Below are positions 53,521 through 64,000 of a stretch of 64,000 nucleotides of DNA, in pieces (position 1 is the first letter of the stretch; the number at the start of each line of letters is the position of its first letter). The notes below the pieces were generated by a model. It was not told the origin of the DNA. It saw only the letters and a list, made by a program, of their open reading frames with translations, and ran no database searches. Both the position numbers and the translations under genes were made by a program. Source of the DNA: Erodium maritimum (taxonomy: Eukaryota > Streptophyta > Magnoliopsida > Geraniales > Geraniaceae); contig OY997588.1 in NCBI GenBank assembly GCA_963921825.1, positions 128,433,203 through 128,497,202 on the forward strand, written 5' to 3'.

Positions 53521-55785
53521 TTTTTAACAAAGGATGCACTGTTCTGTGATTGATATCAAGAGATTATATAGGTGTGCTTCGAAAAATAAATTCCCCGACC
53601 ACGAGAAAAAGGTTAGAATAGTTGAACAGCGATTTTCTAATCCTTATCGTAACATAACCGACGTAAACAGTATTTTGATGTCTTATAGCCCATGACAGAA
53701 GACGGAGAAGGGGAATAGGAGACTGGAGATCTTGAGGGACCTCAACGGTAAGAGTGAAGGGGGGAGACAACACATCATACAGGGACCCCTCCCAGGTCCA
53801 GTCCCTAATGCACGACGTACAACTCATTCCTCTTGGCGGGGCTGTTTCCCCGCCCTGAACTGTTCCTCCCTAGGGACCCCAACTACTGACCGTTTCAGAG
53901 TATTCTGGCTGTCTTCAGCTCCGGCTCCTCTAGGGGCACCATCCTCCTGAGCTTCCAAACCCGCCCGAGCCCTCCCGGCCAGGTGGTGTTGGCGTGGTAA
54001 TGGATCATCCAACACCGAAGAGGCAAATGGTCGAAGTGGCGGCCCACTAGCCTAGCCCTGATGTCTTGGCCGAGGGGCATAAGGGGCCTAGGGCCCTTAT
54101 CCAGGATCAAGTGATCTTGAGGGCCAAGACCCAGCGGGCCAGGCAAACAGACCGGTTCTCCCCAGTCTGTAGCGTATGCCTTGACTTTCTTCTCTCGGTG
54201 GTGTTCCAGCATGAACTCCCCGAACCGCAGGGGGCCTATGACCGCCCACGTACAATCCTTCAAAATATGGCCTAGACGACCACAATTATAATCGAAGTTT
54301 GGGAGCTTCGTATACGTGAGTTCAACATGGATTGGGTCCGGAAACTCCAGGAACCTAAGTTCCAACCCCTTCCGTAGAGGCTTTTCAAAGAAGTGCCAAA
54401 AATGAATTGTGACCGTCCCTCCCCAGCACATCCTCCATTAGTCACATGGGACATTCACGCACATTCCCAATGTGTTGCCAATGGAGATAGTTGTCTACCT
54501 TTTCCGAACCAGAGGTGGCAGCCCTCTAGCATGTGCCCACAGTTGCACCCGGTCTAAAGGGGGCAGCTCCCGAGCACAACAGTCTAAATCTCCCAGCAGT
54601 AGGACCTTGCCATCAAAGCACCAGGGTTCATTGCTTCGAACCCATGACCGAGACTCAGATGATCGGAAGTAGAAGCCGAACAAGCCCGACCCTAAATCTT
54701 TAATCACCAGGCCTTCTACAGATTTTCCTTATGCGTTTGTGATGATACGCATGAGCATGTCCTTCCGTGGAGGCTTAAGGGCCTAGTGACGTCCCAACAA
54801 ACTCCATTGTTGGTGAGCGAGGGCTGCCGACACTGTCGCACGAGACGTCGGGACCATGACCTCGACTTCTTCCTCTTCCTCCAAGGAACAAGATGACAGT
54901 TCATCCTGTAGGCCCTCCAAGGGTGATTGAAGGTCCGTCAACCTATCGTTTGCCGCAACCTATCTCGCGTCATACCCGGCGGGGTAATGAGGGCCATAGG
55001 AATGGTTGGTACTGTGTGAATGCGTACCTGGTCCCAGGTAATCTTATGCACAGGTGCCCTCCCAAGAATCGGGCCTAGGGGACCCTCAACTCTAGGTAGT
55101 GTTGAGATAACAGCAGGCGTCGCCGAAGCCCTAGGATCCCCACCGTCAGGCAGCGATGCTAGAGCAAGGTCATGACACACAAGGATGGTACTCGCGGGGC
55201 ACGCCGGAACTATAGGGTTCAAGGGTACCAGAGTAGGATCATGGGACGACTTGTTAGTGTTCAGGAGAGTCGGAGCGGTAGAGTGGCTTGTTGGGCACGA
55301 CAACCCTTTAGGGATTAAAGGAACCAGAGCGAGGTCGCGGCTTGCCTCGCAACCCGGTTCGCTAGGGTTTAGGGGAGGTAGGGCGAGAAGGCCCTTACTT
55401 GTGGAAGAAGGCACCGGTGGCCGACGCAAAGGCCTCCCCCTTTTTGGTTTCGGGGTCGGAACTAGAGAGGTCGATCCAACCGAGAATGAGATCTCGTCCA
55501 GGTTCCCACCACGAGGGGGAGGATTTGGTGGCGGTAGGACAGACGATGTCGCCGAAGGAGCCATGGGGGTAGGCTTCGGTTTTCAGCGACGACGACTCTT
55601 GACCCCAGCACCGGCAGCAGGTTGCGGAGTAAAAGACAGAGGAAGAGGAGCAGCAACGATCGCCAGGGGCACAACTTTAGCAGAGGACACGACGGCGGTG
55701 GAAGGAGAGGAGAGCACCATGGCGTTGCGCGACTAGGGCTAGGAAAAAGATCTCAAAGTTGAGAGAGTATTGGTTGTATCCCCTA
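53521..55785 (-). mobile_element. ORF1-only LINE-like retroelement, family Z, copy 2
   Basis: It is flanked by the 15-bp exact duplication TAAAGTTTATTGTTT (53506-53520 and 55786-55800). The minus-strand A-tail follows CATCCTTTGTTAAAAA. The 5' leader has CTAGCCCTAGTCGCGCAACG before the first ATG at about 55721. Only ORF1 is present; the 2265 bp contain no endonuclease or reverse transcriptase. Its 3' region matches copy 1 (4021-5803) and its ORF1 matches copy 3 (59474-61460). Confidence 0.85.
53895..55721 (-). pseudogene. ORF1 protein, DUF4283/CCHC type (decayed)
   Basis: The minus-strand N-terminal region from about 55721 (MVLSSPSTAVVSSAKVV, then MAPSATSSVLPPPNPPPRGG in another phase at 55564) is Pro/Ser-rich. 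The C-terminal frame (54431-53895) holds RFLEFPDPIHVELTYTKLP, the knuckle region YNCGRLGHILKDC and KVKAYATDWGE. In the knuckle the first Cys is replaced by Asp-Tyr sequence (FDYNC), so one zinc ligand is lost. The same blocks occur in copy 3 as FGEFQDPVRVTLTYERLG and KVDKPYATNWE, which confirms the family. Frameshifts prevent a single open frame. Confidence 0.75.
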
Positions 55786-55865
55786 TAAAGTTTATTGTTT
55801 GTTTTGATATAACTTTTTATGTTGATTATTTTCAATTTACTTTATTGTTTTAGTATGTCCTCCTA

Positions 55866-57199
55866 GAGAAGAAATCAAATAGAAACCAACTCTTAACGTA
55901 CAAACCGTGTGAACCAATTCAACCTATCCAATTTAAGAATGGATGAATGAGATGCAATTGAGTTGTTGACTGAAAAAAACAACATTTTTTTTTGTAAGTT
56001 GTAGGGGCATTTTAGTAAAACTATCATATTTGTTTTTACCAATTCACAAATTTAATTTTTCCCGTTTCGTTTGAATTCCGATTGGCTTCAAACTTGCACC
56101 AATATTTTTGTTTTTCAAGGGCTTTCTATCAAGATCAGTCATGAATATATTTCGAAGCACGAAAAAAATTATTTTTTGGCGGATTTAAATTTTTTTATAT
56201 CTGGGTAATTTTTATCAACACGTTACACCGGTTTTATTAACACTTTACACTTATTTTATCAACACTGGACACTAGTTTTATCACCTCATTTTTTAAAACT
56301 AAACATGATTTAATTTTTTCCTCTTCGTTTGAACTTCGATTGGCTTTAAACTTGCGTTAGTATCTTTGTTTTTTCAAGGGCCTTCTATCAAGATCAGTGG
56401 TGAATATGTTTTAAAGAAAGAAAAAAGTAAATTATTTCGGGGATGATTTAAAAAGAAATTATATTTGGATAATTTTATCAACACTTTACACTGATTTTAT
56501 CAACACTAAACACTAGTTTTATCATCTCATTTTCCAAAAACTGAACATGATTTTTATCACTTCATCACATGTTTTTTATGAACGCTAATTTTATGAACAC
56601 TAAACACTAAGTTTATCGCTAAATTACATGTGTTTTATCACTCCATCACGTATTTTTTTATCAACATTAAACTCTAGTTTATCACCCTTATTATCAAAAT
56701 TGAACATGATTTTTATCACCTCATCACTTGTTTTTTATCACATCAGTGCATGTTTTTATCAACATTTTAGCACTATTTTTATCACCTCCGATATAAAACA
56801 TTTGTTGGTGAATATTTATCAACACTCAACATTATTTTTATCACCTCGATATAAGTTTTTATTTTTGTGATTCAAAATATATTCATGACTAATATTTATT
56901 TAAAGCCATTGGAAGAAGAAAAATATTGGCGCAAGTTTGAAGCTAATCAGAGTTCAAACGAATCGAGAAATATTAAATTAGTGAATTGGTTAAGAAAAAA
57001 ATGAACACTAGTCCACATGACACCATGCTATTACAATTATGCCCTTGCTTGTGTGAGAAAGGATGAAATTGGCGTGTATTTGGGTGGAATTGGGGTGATG
57101 ATGTGGCATCATGGTGACTGTTGGATCTTAGGTGTGTGTGACTTGGATTTGTTCACACAGTTTTTAGGATAAAAGGAGTTTTTAGCCGATTTGTCCTCT
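55866..57199. mobile_element. Mutator-like foldback element, copy 3
   Basis: The ends GAGAAGAAATCAAATAGAAAC and TTTTAGCCGATTTGTCCTC(T) are inverted relatives of the ends of copy 2. Flanking 9-mers GTCCTCCTA (55857-55865) and GTCCACCTA (57200-57208) differ at one base. The arms carry GTGTGAACCAATTC, CAAGATCAGTCATGAATATA and inverse copies. The middle has TTTTATCAACACT-type repeats, in the opposite orientation to copy 2. No coding region. Confidence 0.8.
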
Positions 57200-57208
57200 G
57201 TCCACCTA

Positions 57209-57656
57209 ATACCATATTATATTTTTTTCTACTTGATCCTTCAGTTAAGGTTTTCGTAAAATTTATTTTTGAGCATAATGATAACGATTTTATTGATAAA
57301 ATAAAGTACAAAGTATCAATTATATAATTTGAGATATATCCCTTAAAATCGAGATTATAATTTAGTTTCCCCACATATAAGTGTATTAGTGCTCGTGATC
57401 TTAATAACCATGGTCGTTTTGTATCCCAACTGAACGAATAAGTAATACACATACACAGAACATACTAACGATGACTATTACATGTGTATACTTAAGGGGT
57501 TTGATCTTATTCTCGTGAGGAAGCACGTACCCTAGACTTGAACTGAATAATATAACCGGCTTGACCTGAACTCAACCATCATAGCCTGAAGACTTCTGGA
57601 TCATCCAAGGGGGGCCTCTGAACTGATGATGGATGCGCATGGTTTGGGGAGGGATC
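57209..57656. other. Spacer, nothing recognised
   Basis: AT-rich interval. No gene or element boundary is seen before the target duplication at 57657. Confidence 0.4.
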
Positions 57657-57675
57657 ACATGACATGGTGTACGGT

Positions 57676-58586
57676 GACCGGAGGTCGGCAACGGTGGCTG
57701 ACTGGTTATCGGAGGTGGTTCGGCTACAAATCGCGAAACATCATCCTCCCCTTACTATTCGTAATACTCACTTGGATGCAGGATACGATGTTGACGCGAG
57801 GATCACGGCTGGGGATACTTTGGCTATTAGGGATCTTGGTCATGCGATCCCTGATCTTCCGGATTCTAAGGTGCATCTTGAGGTTGAAGACGATATATCA
57901 AATGTTGGGCCTGTGTTGCCTCTTGGGTTGGGCCATGTCAAAGATCTTTCGGCCCAGGGTGATGTGCTCTCTCTCTAGCAGCGCCATTACGAGGTTTTGC
58001 TGTTATGGGATCTGATTTAGAGGCCCACTCGAGTCAGTTTCTGTTGGGTCCGGCTGTGAAGGCCTCAGAATTGTGTGAAGCCCATGTTATGGTGGGCTGT
58101 GCTGTTGTGTCAGGCCCAACTAAGAAGGTTTCTGTTGGTGGTGTGGTGACATGTTCATTAGCTTCGGTATCGGATAGCAAAGGGTCGGAGGTTCCGGTGG
58201 AAGCAGAGGAGAAGGAGAGTAGTCCATGGAAGGACGTCCTACTTCAACCGCGTCAAAGCCGGCCTTCTACTTTTACTGTTGTTACTCGTTCGAGAGCTCG
58301 TTCTTTGACTCGAAAGCGTGCTATTAAGACAGCGCCTCTTGTCTCGTCCTTATGGAAATCGTCTCATAAGGCTCAACAAAAATCAGCGTAGTAGTTTTTT
58401 GTTTGTTAGTTCTGTTTGGGTTTTATTGGGATAAGGATTGCCTTTTAGTTCCCCCCTAGCAGAACTCCTTTGTAAGCGTGTTACAGGTCTTTAGACCTAT
58501 TTTCCTTGTTTCTTCTTGGTTCAGGGCATTCCGACTCCTTTTTGGTTTCGGTCTTATCAATAAATTTTTCGAGCTTATTAAAAAAA
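57676..58586 (+). mobile_element. RRM-type ORF1-only retroelement, family M, copy 3 (5'-truncated)
   Basis: The exact 19-bp duplication ACATGACATGGTGTACGGT (57657-57675 and 58587-58605) bounds 911 bp ending CAATAAATTTTTCGAGCTTA and an A-tail. It shares CAGGGCATTCCG and the 3' end with copy 2. The RRM itself is lost by 5' truncation. The remaining coding sequence (to 57978, then 58005-58391 in another phase) encodes the acidic linker and the SPWKDVLLQPRQSRPS block with a basic C-terminus. Confidence 0.85.
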
Positions 58587-58605
58587 ACATGACATGGTGT
58601 ACGGT

Positions 58606-59461
58606 TAAACCTTGCAAAAAAAGAGAATTAAACATATAAAGTAAAATAGAACCAAACGATCACGACGACCAGAAACCGAGAGAAAGATCGGGGAGAAGGC
58701 ATCGGTGGAGGCCAAGGATGAGGATCCATCAATGGCGTCTTTAGAGGCGACGGAGGCTGATCAGGGGAGCGGCGGCTCTAATGGCTTCTTCTTGGGACCT
58801 CAGTAGATCCACAAGCTCGCAGGGGAGAACGCATAAGTGGCGACCGCAAGTGGTGATGGAAGGACGAAACACCGTGGATTCCTTCTCTTGACCAATCCGA
58901 GAAAGGGTCCAGAGTAAAGCCGTTACTTGTGAAGGAGGAGAGGATGGTGGTGGTGGCGTAGCGGTAGGTGAGCGATTTTTCCGTGAGGAGCTAGGGCGGG
59001 TAGCGGAGCTAGACCTAGCTACTACGGTGCTTGAGTCCCATATACCTAGAAATTGCGGTGGATGTAGCAAAGAGTATGGGAAGGGCGGCTGCATTGATAC
59101 TGGTGAAGACCAAGAAGAATTCCATGTTATAGAAATTTAAAAGCTAATGTAAGAGGGGTTGCTGCAATGAGTATTGAGAGAAAACTCTCGTTTCAGGTTT
59201 TCGTAAACTTAAAAACTAATGTAAGATTACAAATTTAATTGTTCAAAAGTATTCTAAATAATATACATTAATATTTCTAGGGAAAACGTCTATCTTTTTA
59301 ATTTAATTAGATTCAAATTTCTCAATGATATTTACTAATTAGTAATTTTATTCATAAGCTACTCTAATTTTTTTTATTAGTAATCATCATGTTTCTGAAA
59401 CACAATATTTATCCTTAAAACGATAAATTAAAACTAAGCTAAAAAGTAGTAACTTAAAACT
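58606..59461. other. Spacer with a low-confidence 117-codon frame
   Basis: A minus-strand frame (59094-58741) encodes a Ser/Pro-rich N-terminus followed by LPCELVDLLRSQEEAIRAAA. It has no family that I recognise and may be a leader of another retroelement. The rest is AT-rich. Confidence 0.3.
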
Positions 59462-59473
59462 AAATGGAACGAG

Positions 59474-61460
59474 AAAAACGCCATAATAACTCACTGAACT
59501 GTGTGCCTCATCTGGAGTCTACTCTAGCTCTAACTCTAATTCTGCCGTGTCTTCTTTGTCGTCCTGGTCTTCCCTGTCCCCGCTCCCAGCCAGCGACTAG
59601 TCTCCATCCTCAGGTGATAAGCACTATCCCATTCCCATTATCATGCCACCGAACCCCCTGGTTTCGTCCGGTTGGTTAGGGAATGAAAGAAGTGTCTCCC
59701 TAGAACCCCTGTTTCTCCTCTTTCGATCACGACATCGTCGTCGTCACGCCCGTTCCTGCCTCTATACTCTCCTTCTTTGCTGGCTGATCAAGCCCTGATT
59801 GTCTTAACGCCAGTTTCCACCCCACCAACCACACCCGTGGCGAAGGCGAAGAGAGGCCGACATGTGAAACTTCTCGGCCAAGCCTTGTCCCAAATCTCAA
59901 TGTGGACAACCCAGGATTCTAGGGATTTTATCTCAGGGAAGGATCTGACTACTAGGTTTCAGTTTCCCCTCAACCAGTGGCCCCGTCTGTGGATATCCAT
60001 GCTAAGGTTCTGGTTCCTCTTGTTCCCCCGTCGCCAATAAGGGATCTCCAGACTACCTTCTCTGCAAGTTGTCTTAACGAGGAGGAAGAGATGGAAGTCG
60101 TGGTGCCCTACACCCCTACGGACCTTCAGGTGTGCTGGCGTGCCTCCAATTTGGCATGGTGGGTCATCTGGCCTCCCCCAACTTGCCCCGCAATGAGGTT
60201 ATGCTGGCGATCATCACGTGTGCATGGGGTCTCTCGGGCATGGGTCTGGTGGTTAAGGACATAGAACCGGGCAACTTCACGTTCTACTTTGTATCCCATG
60301 AGGCTAGGCCTAGGTTCGTCATAATGAACCGTGGTGCTTCCAACGTCACCCGTTGCTGCTCAGTGATATCATCGACCCAATGACTCAGGAGCTCCCTCGA
60401 CTGGACCCCCTCTAGATTTGGGTCCACGCTCGGGGAATCTCTCCCCGTCTGAACGAGGGCTACTAGAGAAGTCATAAGGGCTATACTAGGAGAGTATGTG
60501 GATGCCTCGTGTGATCAATGAGGTATGTGTTAGGGCTGTACAGTCAGAGTTCGGTTCTGGATGGACATTCACCGACCTCCCCGGCGTACCATGATCATGC
60601 GATTTGGAGAGTTCCAAGACCCGGTGAGAGTCACCCTAACATATGAACGCCTCGGCATTCTGTTTCAACTGTAGGAGACTCGGTCATATGGCCCGAGATT
60701 GTGAATGGGAGGTGCCACGGACGCCCTGCTTTGATGAGTCGATCCTGGAGTTCAAGTCCGCCAAGGTGGACAAACCGTACGCTACGAATTGGGAAAGGAA
60801 AAATCTCCACCATCGCAAGGGTTTGCATCATTGGCCTCGAACATGCTACCTAAGACCGGGTCGTCTCGGGGGAAGAAACCCCTGGTAACCTCAGACACGG
60901 TACCTAACCTGTTTCTCGGGTTTTAGGGCCGCTCCGGGTTGATGCCTTACCTTCGAGGTCCCGGTCATTCTTCAGAGATATGCCTCCTTAGGTCTGTCCC
61001 ATCTAGAAAGCTGCAGGGCCAGAAGAAGGATATAACGGGAAGCCACATGAGGATCAGGCGAGGGCTGGGAAGTAGCCCCGCCACGAAGGATGTTAGTTAT
61101 CTCAGGCTTCAGGGACCTACTCGGGGAGGAGTTCTTGGTTTGAGCCGTACGTCCCACTCAGACTGTCAAGTTCAAGTTCGGTTGCTCACACTATGACAAA
61201 ATGAGTTCTTGGAAAGTGGGGACCAAGCATCGTTTAGGCACTACTTGGAACAGTTCTTGGCAGTTTGGAACTTTTGGATTTTATTTCTATTCTAGTTTTG
61301 GTTTCATTCCTGTTTTAATTATGTTTGCTGGTTATCACAACCGTTTTTTATAAGACCGATTCTCTTGTCTAAAGATTATTGGATCATTATCCTGTTAAGG
61401 GCTATGATCACTATAATAATTCTGTTTTTTTATTATTACAACTATTCTTTATTCTTAAAA
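59474..61460 (+). mobile_element. ORF1-only LINE-like retroelement, family Z, copy 3
   Basis: The 12-bp duplication AAATGGAACGAG (59462-59473 and 61461-61472) bounds 1987 bp ending TTCTTTATTCTTAAAA. It contains a DUF4283/CCHC ORF1 and a 3' region but no ORF2. LINE C follows immediately, so without the duplication the two would be read as one LINE. Confidence 0.75.
59700..60900 (+). pseudogene. ORF1 protein, DUF4283 and CCHC knuckle (decayed)
   Basis: After a Pro-rich N-terminal part in shifting frames, DUF4283 blocks can be read at 60170-60330: NLPRNEVMLAIITCAWGLSG, PGNFTFYFVSHEARPRFVIM. FGEFQDPVRVTLTYERLG follows, then an intact C-x2-C-x4-H-x4-C knuckle CFNCRRLGHMARDC at about 60658-60700 and the DESILEFKSAKVDKPYATNW block. 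Several stops lie between. This is the nucleic-acid-binding subunit of a LINE particle by family; it cannot be made from this copy. Confidence 0.78.
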
Positions 61461-61472
61461 AAATGGAACGAG

Positions 61473-64000
61473 TGCCACTACAGCGGCCCTAGACGTCTAT
61501 GGCGATTTTCTCATCGGATCTGCCCCAGGAGTCCTGTCTTCGCGAACGGTGACAGGCAGTAGTCTACGTAACCTCGCTGCAGGTGGGGGAGAAGTAAGGT
61601 ACACAGCTTTTGTCGGTAATGCTGGTGTTTTTGCTGTATTTTTTGGGGGTTTTCAATTTCCGTAGAGTCGGTATTCGGCACCATCTGTAACCCCACGCCC
61701 GATAGTGAACGGAGTGGTTGGTTTTCTAGTCGCAGGTTGCGGCGGTTTTGGGAGTTACGGTCATCGATTTCTACAGTGTGCTTAAGGGCGAGTGATCTCC
61801 GTTTCGGACTCCGGGTTGCTGGGTTTGGCTGTCGTCGATTGGGCATCAGCACTTGGGGAACTGAGGTGGAGTTCGGGTCGACGGAAAGGGGTGTCACGTC
61901 TATCAGGTTTTGCTAGATTTGTGTCTGCGACGGAGGGACGTCGAGCCGGGACGGGAGGCAACAAACTGTTTCTAAACAGGGGTGGTGTAAGGGACTACTG
62001 TAGTCGCTCTCAGGATGCGAATTATCTCGTGGAACTGTAGGGGTTTGGGTAAAATGGCGTCGGTAGAGTATCTGAAAGGAATTATCAGGCGGAAAAAGCC
62101 CCAGATTATCTTTCTATGCGAAACACTGGCAAAAAAGGGAGAGGTGAATGTTCTCAAACTCAAAACGGGATACCTGGGGGGGATGTGAAGTACTGGAAGA
62201 GGGTCACAAGGGAGACATGATTTTGCTATAAACGAATGAGGTGAGTGTGATATCTCTCCCGAAGGGAGAACAGATTTATCGATGTTCTGGTCCAAGGGCC
62301 GGGTGAGGAGCCGTTTCGGCTTACATGTGTGTATGGCGAGGCTAAACGGGAGTTGAGATAGCAGACATGGGATATGCTTTGAACATTGGGGGCAGTCCCT
62401 ACCACAAATACCAAGTGGCTCCTAATGGGCAATTTTAACGGTATCTTACGACAAAGTGAGAAGAGAGGCGGTCTCCCATACCCTGATAGTCTGATTGATG
62501 GGTTTAGAGGAGCTATACAGGATATATGTGTCCAGGATGTCTCATTACAGGGGTACGGGTTTACATGGCATAGTGGAAGCGAGCCGGCAACGTTGATGGC
62601 GGTTCAACTAGGCAGAGCACTGATGTCTCCGGGTCTCCGGCACATGTGGCCACATGCACACTTGGCCAATCTAGGGATATCGACATCGGATCATCTTCCG
62701 ATTCCATTGGATTCGGTCCGGAGAGTGGAACAGGTGGGATCACGACAATTTCGTTTCGAGAACATCTGGGCGGAAGACCTAGAATGTGGTAGTCTGATCC
62801 AGTCATGGTGGGGGGTTCCAGAGGATCTTCACATCTTGACTAAAACTAAAGAGACGGTCGAAGCGTTGGAAGTGTGGGGTAAGGCGGTGTATAATGCCCT
62901 ATCTAAGAAGATAGCTCGATATGAGAGAGATATAATATGGCTGAACAACAAGTGTGATAGACCGAGCATTAGACGCCGTAAAGCCCTACAAAAGATGTAC
63001 GAGTCGGCACTGGAATGGAAGGGGGACTTTTGGAAACAGAGGGCAAAGCAAGCTTGGTTAACTGAAAGTGATCAGAACACAAAATTCTTTCAGGCATTGA
63101 CGTCCCAGAGGAGGAGCATCAATAAGATAACTGAGCTCAAGGATGAAAATGGTGTAGTCTTAACTTGGGAGACGGGGGTGGGAGATCATATTCTGGAGTT
63201 TTACAAGATGCTATCGAGAAATTCGGGACATACACAACTGACAGGCCTCCCCCGTTTCAGCCAACAGGTGTCGGTGGCTCAGAATCGTTCACTAATGGGG
63301 AGGGTCACATCCGAGGAGGTTAGAGAGGCCACGTTTTCGATGGGACCAAATAAATCGCCTGGGCCAGATGGGCTCAATCCGTTTTTCTACCAGAAATATT
63401 GGAGTACTGTGGGGGAAGACGTCACACGCTGTGTGCGGTAAATTTTTTAGGGGGGGGGGACATCCCGCAGGAGATGAACAAAACGACCCTGGTTCTTATC
63501 CCCAAGGTAGAGTGTCCGATGACCCTGAATGACCTTCGACCGATTGCTCTTTGCAATGTCCTTTTCAAGATTGTCTCGACGGTGGCGGCTAACCGACTCA
63601 AACTTCTGTTGGACGGGATTATATCTCCGTCTCAAGGAGCGTTTGTACCAGGTCGAGCAATACAGGATAACATTATTCTGTCCACGGAGACGTTGCATTA
63701 TATGAGAAACAAACGTCAGGGACGGGTGGGGTGGATGACAATGAAGCTGGATATGAACAAGGCGTATGACAAAGTGGAATGAGGTTTCCTGTGGGACATC
63801 ATGCGCAATTTTGGTTTCAACGAGGAATGGATAGGTCTTCTACGGAGATGTACGTACTCAGTTACGTATAATGTAGTGACGGGGAGCCGGCGACGGGGTA
63901 TGTTCAACCGGAACGTGGTATTTTCCAGGCGACCCGCTATCACCTTATCTGTTTCTATTCTGTATGGAGGGCCTGTCACGCCTCCTTCAGACGGCGGAGG
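61473..64000 (+). mobile_element. LINE C, 5' leader and ORF2, cut by the window edge
   Basis: A GC-rich leader (61473-62014) without an ORF1 is followed by ORF2 from ATG 62015. The 3' half lies beyond the window, so the insertion cannot be bounded. The leader-then-ORF2 layout and shared RT blocks place it with LINE B. Confidence 0.75.
62015..64000 (+). pseudogene. LINE C ORF2: endonuclease and reverse transcriptase (partial)
   Basis: The endonuclease starts MRIISWNCRGLGKMASVEYL with KKPQIIFLCET. It loses phase near 62190-62390 and continues in a 351-codon frame (62386-63441) with NTKWLLMGNFNGILRQSEKR, LQGYGFTWHSG and GISTSDHLPI. The reverse transcriptase begins with MGPNKSPGPDGLNPFFYQKYW (split at 63340-63402). 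A G run at 63451-63459 breaks the frame. It resumes with MNKTTLVLIPKVE, LRPIALCNVLFKIVST, ISPSQGAFVPGRAIQDNI and KLDMNKAYDKVE, followed by a TGA where Trp is expected, then GDPLSPYLFLFCMEGLSRLL at the window edge. The active-site FADD block lies beyond the window. It has fewer breaks than LINE A, so it is probably younger. Confidence 0.85.

Noticed and set aside
59474..64000. One continuous LINE with ORF1 (59.7-60.9 kb) and ORF2 (62.0 kb on)
   Set aside because: A 12-bp target duplication and an A-tail at 61457-61472 separate the two, so the ORF1 part is an independent insertion.
1..64000. tRNA, rRNA or other structural RNA genes
   Set aside because: No tRNA A/B box pair with cloverleaf or rRNA segment was recognised on reading both strands; a tRNAscan-type search would be needed to exclude them fully.
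1..64000. A bacterial-type or defence gene cluster
   Set aside because: No operon-like runs of coding sequence or prokaryotic signals are present; all coding evidence is plant nuclear or transposon-derived.

Overview
The window is nuclear DNA of a flowering plant. It holds two intact, intronless host genes in about 60 kb of mostly nested, decayed transposable elements. The angiosperm call rests on a plant-type adenylate isopentenyltransferase, a Copia element with an initiator-Met-tRNA primer site, plant L1-type LINEs with DUF4283/CCHC ORF1 proteins, and Harbinger, CACTA and Mutator-like DNA elements. I cannot name the species.

Layout. 1-0.2 kb is the end of a Mutator-like foldback element. 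0.7-2.4 kb is a non-coding retroposon (copy A). 2.6-3.6 kb is the cytokinin-synthesis gene (IPT, minus strand). 4.0-5.8 kb is an ORF1-only retroelement. 5.9-11.2 kb is a three-level nest: one LINE has its RNase H split by a second LINE, which is split by a 3-kb solo LTR. 11.4-13.0 kb is an RRM-type ORF1-only retroelement. 13.4-18.7 kb is decayed LINE A, interrupted in its RNase H by retroposon B (18.7-20.8 kb). 21.3-25.9 kb is LINE B, which has no ORF1. 26.4-27.1 kb holds two elements bounded by TA microsatellites. 27.6-32.0 kb is a young Copia element with an almost intact pol and no recognisable gag core. 32.4-34.0 kb is retroposon C and 34.5-36.2 kb is another RRM ORF1-only copy. 36.6-38.9 kb is a near-identical 1-kb direct repeat pair, followed by a second solo LTR (38.9-40.9 kb). 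42.4-44.3 kb holds Harbinger remains and a Harbinger-like MITE. 44.6-45.6 kb is a single-exon gene for an acidic, membrane-anchored plant protein. 47.4-48.8 kb holds a hairpin MITE and a CACTA end. 50.6-57.2 kb holds a TA-flanked element with a nested retroposon, two Mutator-like foldback elements and an ORF1-only element. 57.7-58.6 kb is a third RRM copy, 59.5-61.5 kb a third DUF4283/CCHC-type ORF1-only copy, and 61.5 kb to the end is LINE C, cut by the window edge.

The most interesting pattern is in the non-LTR elements. Many insertions are precisely bounded by 12-19 bp target-site duplications (TSDs). They fall into ORF1-only families (RRM type and DUF4283/CCHC type), ORF2-only LINEs, and wholly non-coding retroposons. 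Several of these share a 3' tail of the form TTTTGCTGATAAAA. This suggests that separate elements supply different parts of one retrotransposition machinery, with parasites that copy only the tail. Ages and family assignments are inferred by eye, without alignment software.
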